From positions 1-6,011 of the forward strand of contig JAGRLX010000421.1 of the NCBI GenBank assembly GCA_020441605.1: a stretch of DNA of 6,011 nucleotides, in the 5' to 3' direction. Each line of letters starts with the position of its first letter. Positions within the stretch are counted from its first letter, which is position 1. The position numbers and the translations under genes were made by a program. The notes beneath the pieces are model-generated. The model was not told the origin of the DNA, searched no databases, and saw only the letters and a program-made list of their open reading frames with translations. Source of the DNA: Alphaproteobacteria bacterium (GTDB lineage Bacteria > Pseudomonadota > Alphaproteobacteria > Rhizobiales > Aestuariivirgaceae). Positions 5,278 through 6,011 of this stretch are shown in pieces.

Positions 5278-5401
5278 GCCGGAATTCGGTAAAATTCTAA
5301 GTATTAAGACCACTTGGCGCTGACGACATTTCCGCCTTTTGGTCGAAATAGTGCCTGATCCGGTCTATCCTCTCCCAAAGTTTAGTATTCGGGAGATGGC
5401 C

Positions 5402-5746
5402 ATGCTCAAGCGTTCTGCTATTTGTCTCGCAGCCGTGCTGTGTTTTGCCGCGCTCTCACCTGCGAGGGCGGGTGATCCGCTGACCGACCAGGAATTGCTG
5501 CGCCTGTTCCCCGGAACGTTCCGGGCTGTGGTGAAGGGCAAATTCCAGGTGAAGGTGACCCTGAAGCGCGATGGCGCCATACTGGGCGAGGTTCCCGGCC
5601 TCCAGGACAAGGGCCGCTGGACGGTGCAAAACGGCGAACTCTGCATTGTCATGCCCAACATGACGCGCGGGCGGGTGGAATGCTCCAGCGTGGTGGCGGC
5701 CGATGGCTGGTACAAGGGCCGCAATGTGGTGTTCCAGAAGCTGTAG
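5402..5746 (+). CDS. Small secreted protein, DUF995-like, function unknown
   Basis: This 114-residue protein carries a clear signal peptide: MLKRSAICLAAVLCFAALSP followed by ARA and cleavage before Gly24. The mature protein of about 91 residues starts GDPLTDQELLRLFPGTF. It continues through KVTLKRDGAILGEV, a GRWTVQNGELCIVM segment and VECSSVVAADGWYKGRN. The order L-L-x-L-F-P-G-T, then G-R-W-x-V-x-x-x-x-L-C, a second Cys and a C-terminal Y resembles the small periplasmic DUF995 proteins common in rhizobia. I make this link from memory of the pattern only. Cys81 and Cys94 could form a disulfide. The start at 5402 is chosen because GGGAG (5391-5395) is 6 bases upstream; the ATG at 5396 directly abuts it. 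The protein sits between ssb and gyrA, but nothing suggests it works with them. Confidence 0.8.
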   Translation: MLKRSAICLAAVLCFAALSPARAGDPLTDQELLRLFPGTFRAVVKGKFQVKVTLKRDGAILGEVPGLQDKGRWTVQNGELCIVMPNMTRGRVECSSVVAADGWYKGRNVVFQKL

Positions 5747-5793
5747 CGCGTCGACAACCAACAAGACTTCTACGCAAAATCAAACGCTTTTCG

Positions 5794-5822
5794 TTGTATC
5801 GGCAGATCTCGCGGCCTAAATT
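5794..5822 (+). promoter_or_regulatory. Possible gyrA promoter
   Basis: A -35-like TTGTAT (5794-5799) and a -10-like TAAATT (5817-5822) are exactly 17 bases apart, in a relatively AT-rich stretch after the previous stop codon. Matches are three and four of six positions, so this is a weak prediction. Transcription would begin near 5829, at the foot of the leader hairpin at 5833-5862. Confidence 0.35.
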
Positions 5823-5832
5823 GGGAAGCCTG

Positions 5833-5862
5833 CCGAATCGCTGTCGTGGGAAGTGGATTCGG
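5833..5862 (+). other. Inverted repeat in the gyrA leader
   Basis: CCGAATC (5833-5839) and GATTCGG (5856-5862) are perfect 7-base inverted repeats around a 16-base loop. GCC (5828-5830) and GGC (5865-5867) extend the stem beyond a 2x2 internal loop. It lies 33 bases before the gyrA start codon. It could be an RNA leader structure or a protein-binding site. Confidence 0.4.
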
Positions 5863-5895
5863 ATGGCCTCTACAGGGGTTTTCTGAAGGTTTTCC

Positions 5896-6011
5896 GTGAC
5901 CGATAACGACGACAAGCCGGTTGGGCAACCACCCGCCAATCCATCTGAGATTTCGCCCATCTCCATCGAAGAGGAGATGAAGAAAAGCTATCTCGATTAC
6001 GCCATGAGCGT
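5896..6011 (+). CDS. gyrA: DNA gyrase subunit A (5' part only)
   Basis: GyrA is the DNA-cleaving and rejoining subunit of the A2B2 gyrase, which introduces negative supercoils using ATP. Only 38 codons are present; the gene runs off the right edge before the active-site tyrosine. A variable, Pro- and Asp-rich N-terminal extension (TDNDDKPVGQPPANPSEI) is followed by the conserved GyrA opening SIEEEMKKSYLDYAMSV. The EMKKSYLDYAMS sequence separates it from ParC. The start must be GTG 5896: an in-frame TGA lies at 5884-5886, and the next in-frame ATG falls inside the conserved region. AAGG at 5886-5889, 6 bases upstream, serves as ribosome binding site. A possible promoter and a leader hairpin lie upstream. 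Confidence 0.95.
   Translation, partial: MTDNDDKPVGQPPANPSEISPISIEEEMKKSYLDYAMS

Noticed and set aside
1..6011. Insertion-sequence, integrase, tRNA or CRISPR signals that would mark a mobile island
   Set aside because: No transposase or integrase frame, tRNA cloverleaf, or regular repeat-spacer pattern was seen. The proposed insertion between uvrA and ssb rests on gene content only.

Overview
The window looks like a chromosomal segment of an alphaproteobacterium, most likely of the order Hyphomicrobiales (Rhizobiales). Three things support this: GC-rich codon use with G/C-rich third positions, the association of uvrA, ssb and gyrA in one neighbourhood, and a GAAC-N7-GAAC box in the ssb promoter, which is the alphaproteobacterial LexA (SOS) operator form. 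Two housekeeping genes run off the ends: the first 58 codons of uvrA (minus strand, left edge) and the first 38 codons of gyrA (plus strand, right edge).

Left to right: uvrA 5' end (176 to 1, minus). A secreted protein with one EF-hand-like loop (277-774, plus). A convergent TadG-like membrane-anchored protein with a repetitive beta-rich exterior (2151 to 838, minus). A YkgJ-type cysteine-cluster protein (2736 to 2359, minus). A GcvA-like LysR regulator with a TTG start (3716 to 2769, minus). A divergent, unrecognised 47-codon small ORF with a strong ribosome binding site (3829-3972, plus). A RidA-family protein lacking the catalytic arginine (4391 to 3999, minus). An ssb promoter with a LexA box, then ssb (4751-5230, plus). 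A small secreted DUF995-like protein (5402-5746, plus). A gyrA promoter and leader hairpin, then gyrA (from GTG 5896).

The flanking genes form a DNA repair, replication and topology neighbourhood: UvrA (excision repair), SSB (single-strand binding) and GyrA (supercoiling). uvrA and ssb point away from each other, as a divergent SOS-controlled pair would, but about 4.5 kb of accessory genes lies between them. ssb has an exact LexA box between its -35 and -10 elements. uvrA has a one-mismatch version 12 bases before its start codon.

The accessory block is a mixture (envelope, metal or cysteine-cluster, regulator, small ORF, RidA) and not an obvious pathway. Its most coherent part is the regulator locus: a perfect 7+7 dyad containing a T-N11-A LysR motif overlaps the predicted lysR transcription start and faces the small ORF. 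I see no tRNA, rRNA, CRISPR array, insertion sequence, integrase or attachment repeat.
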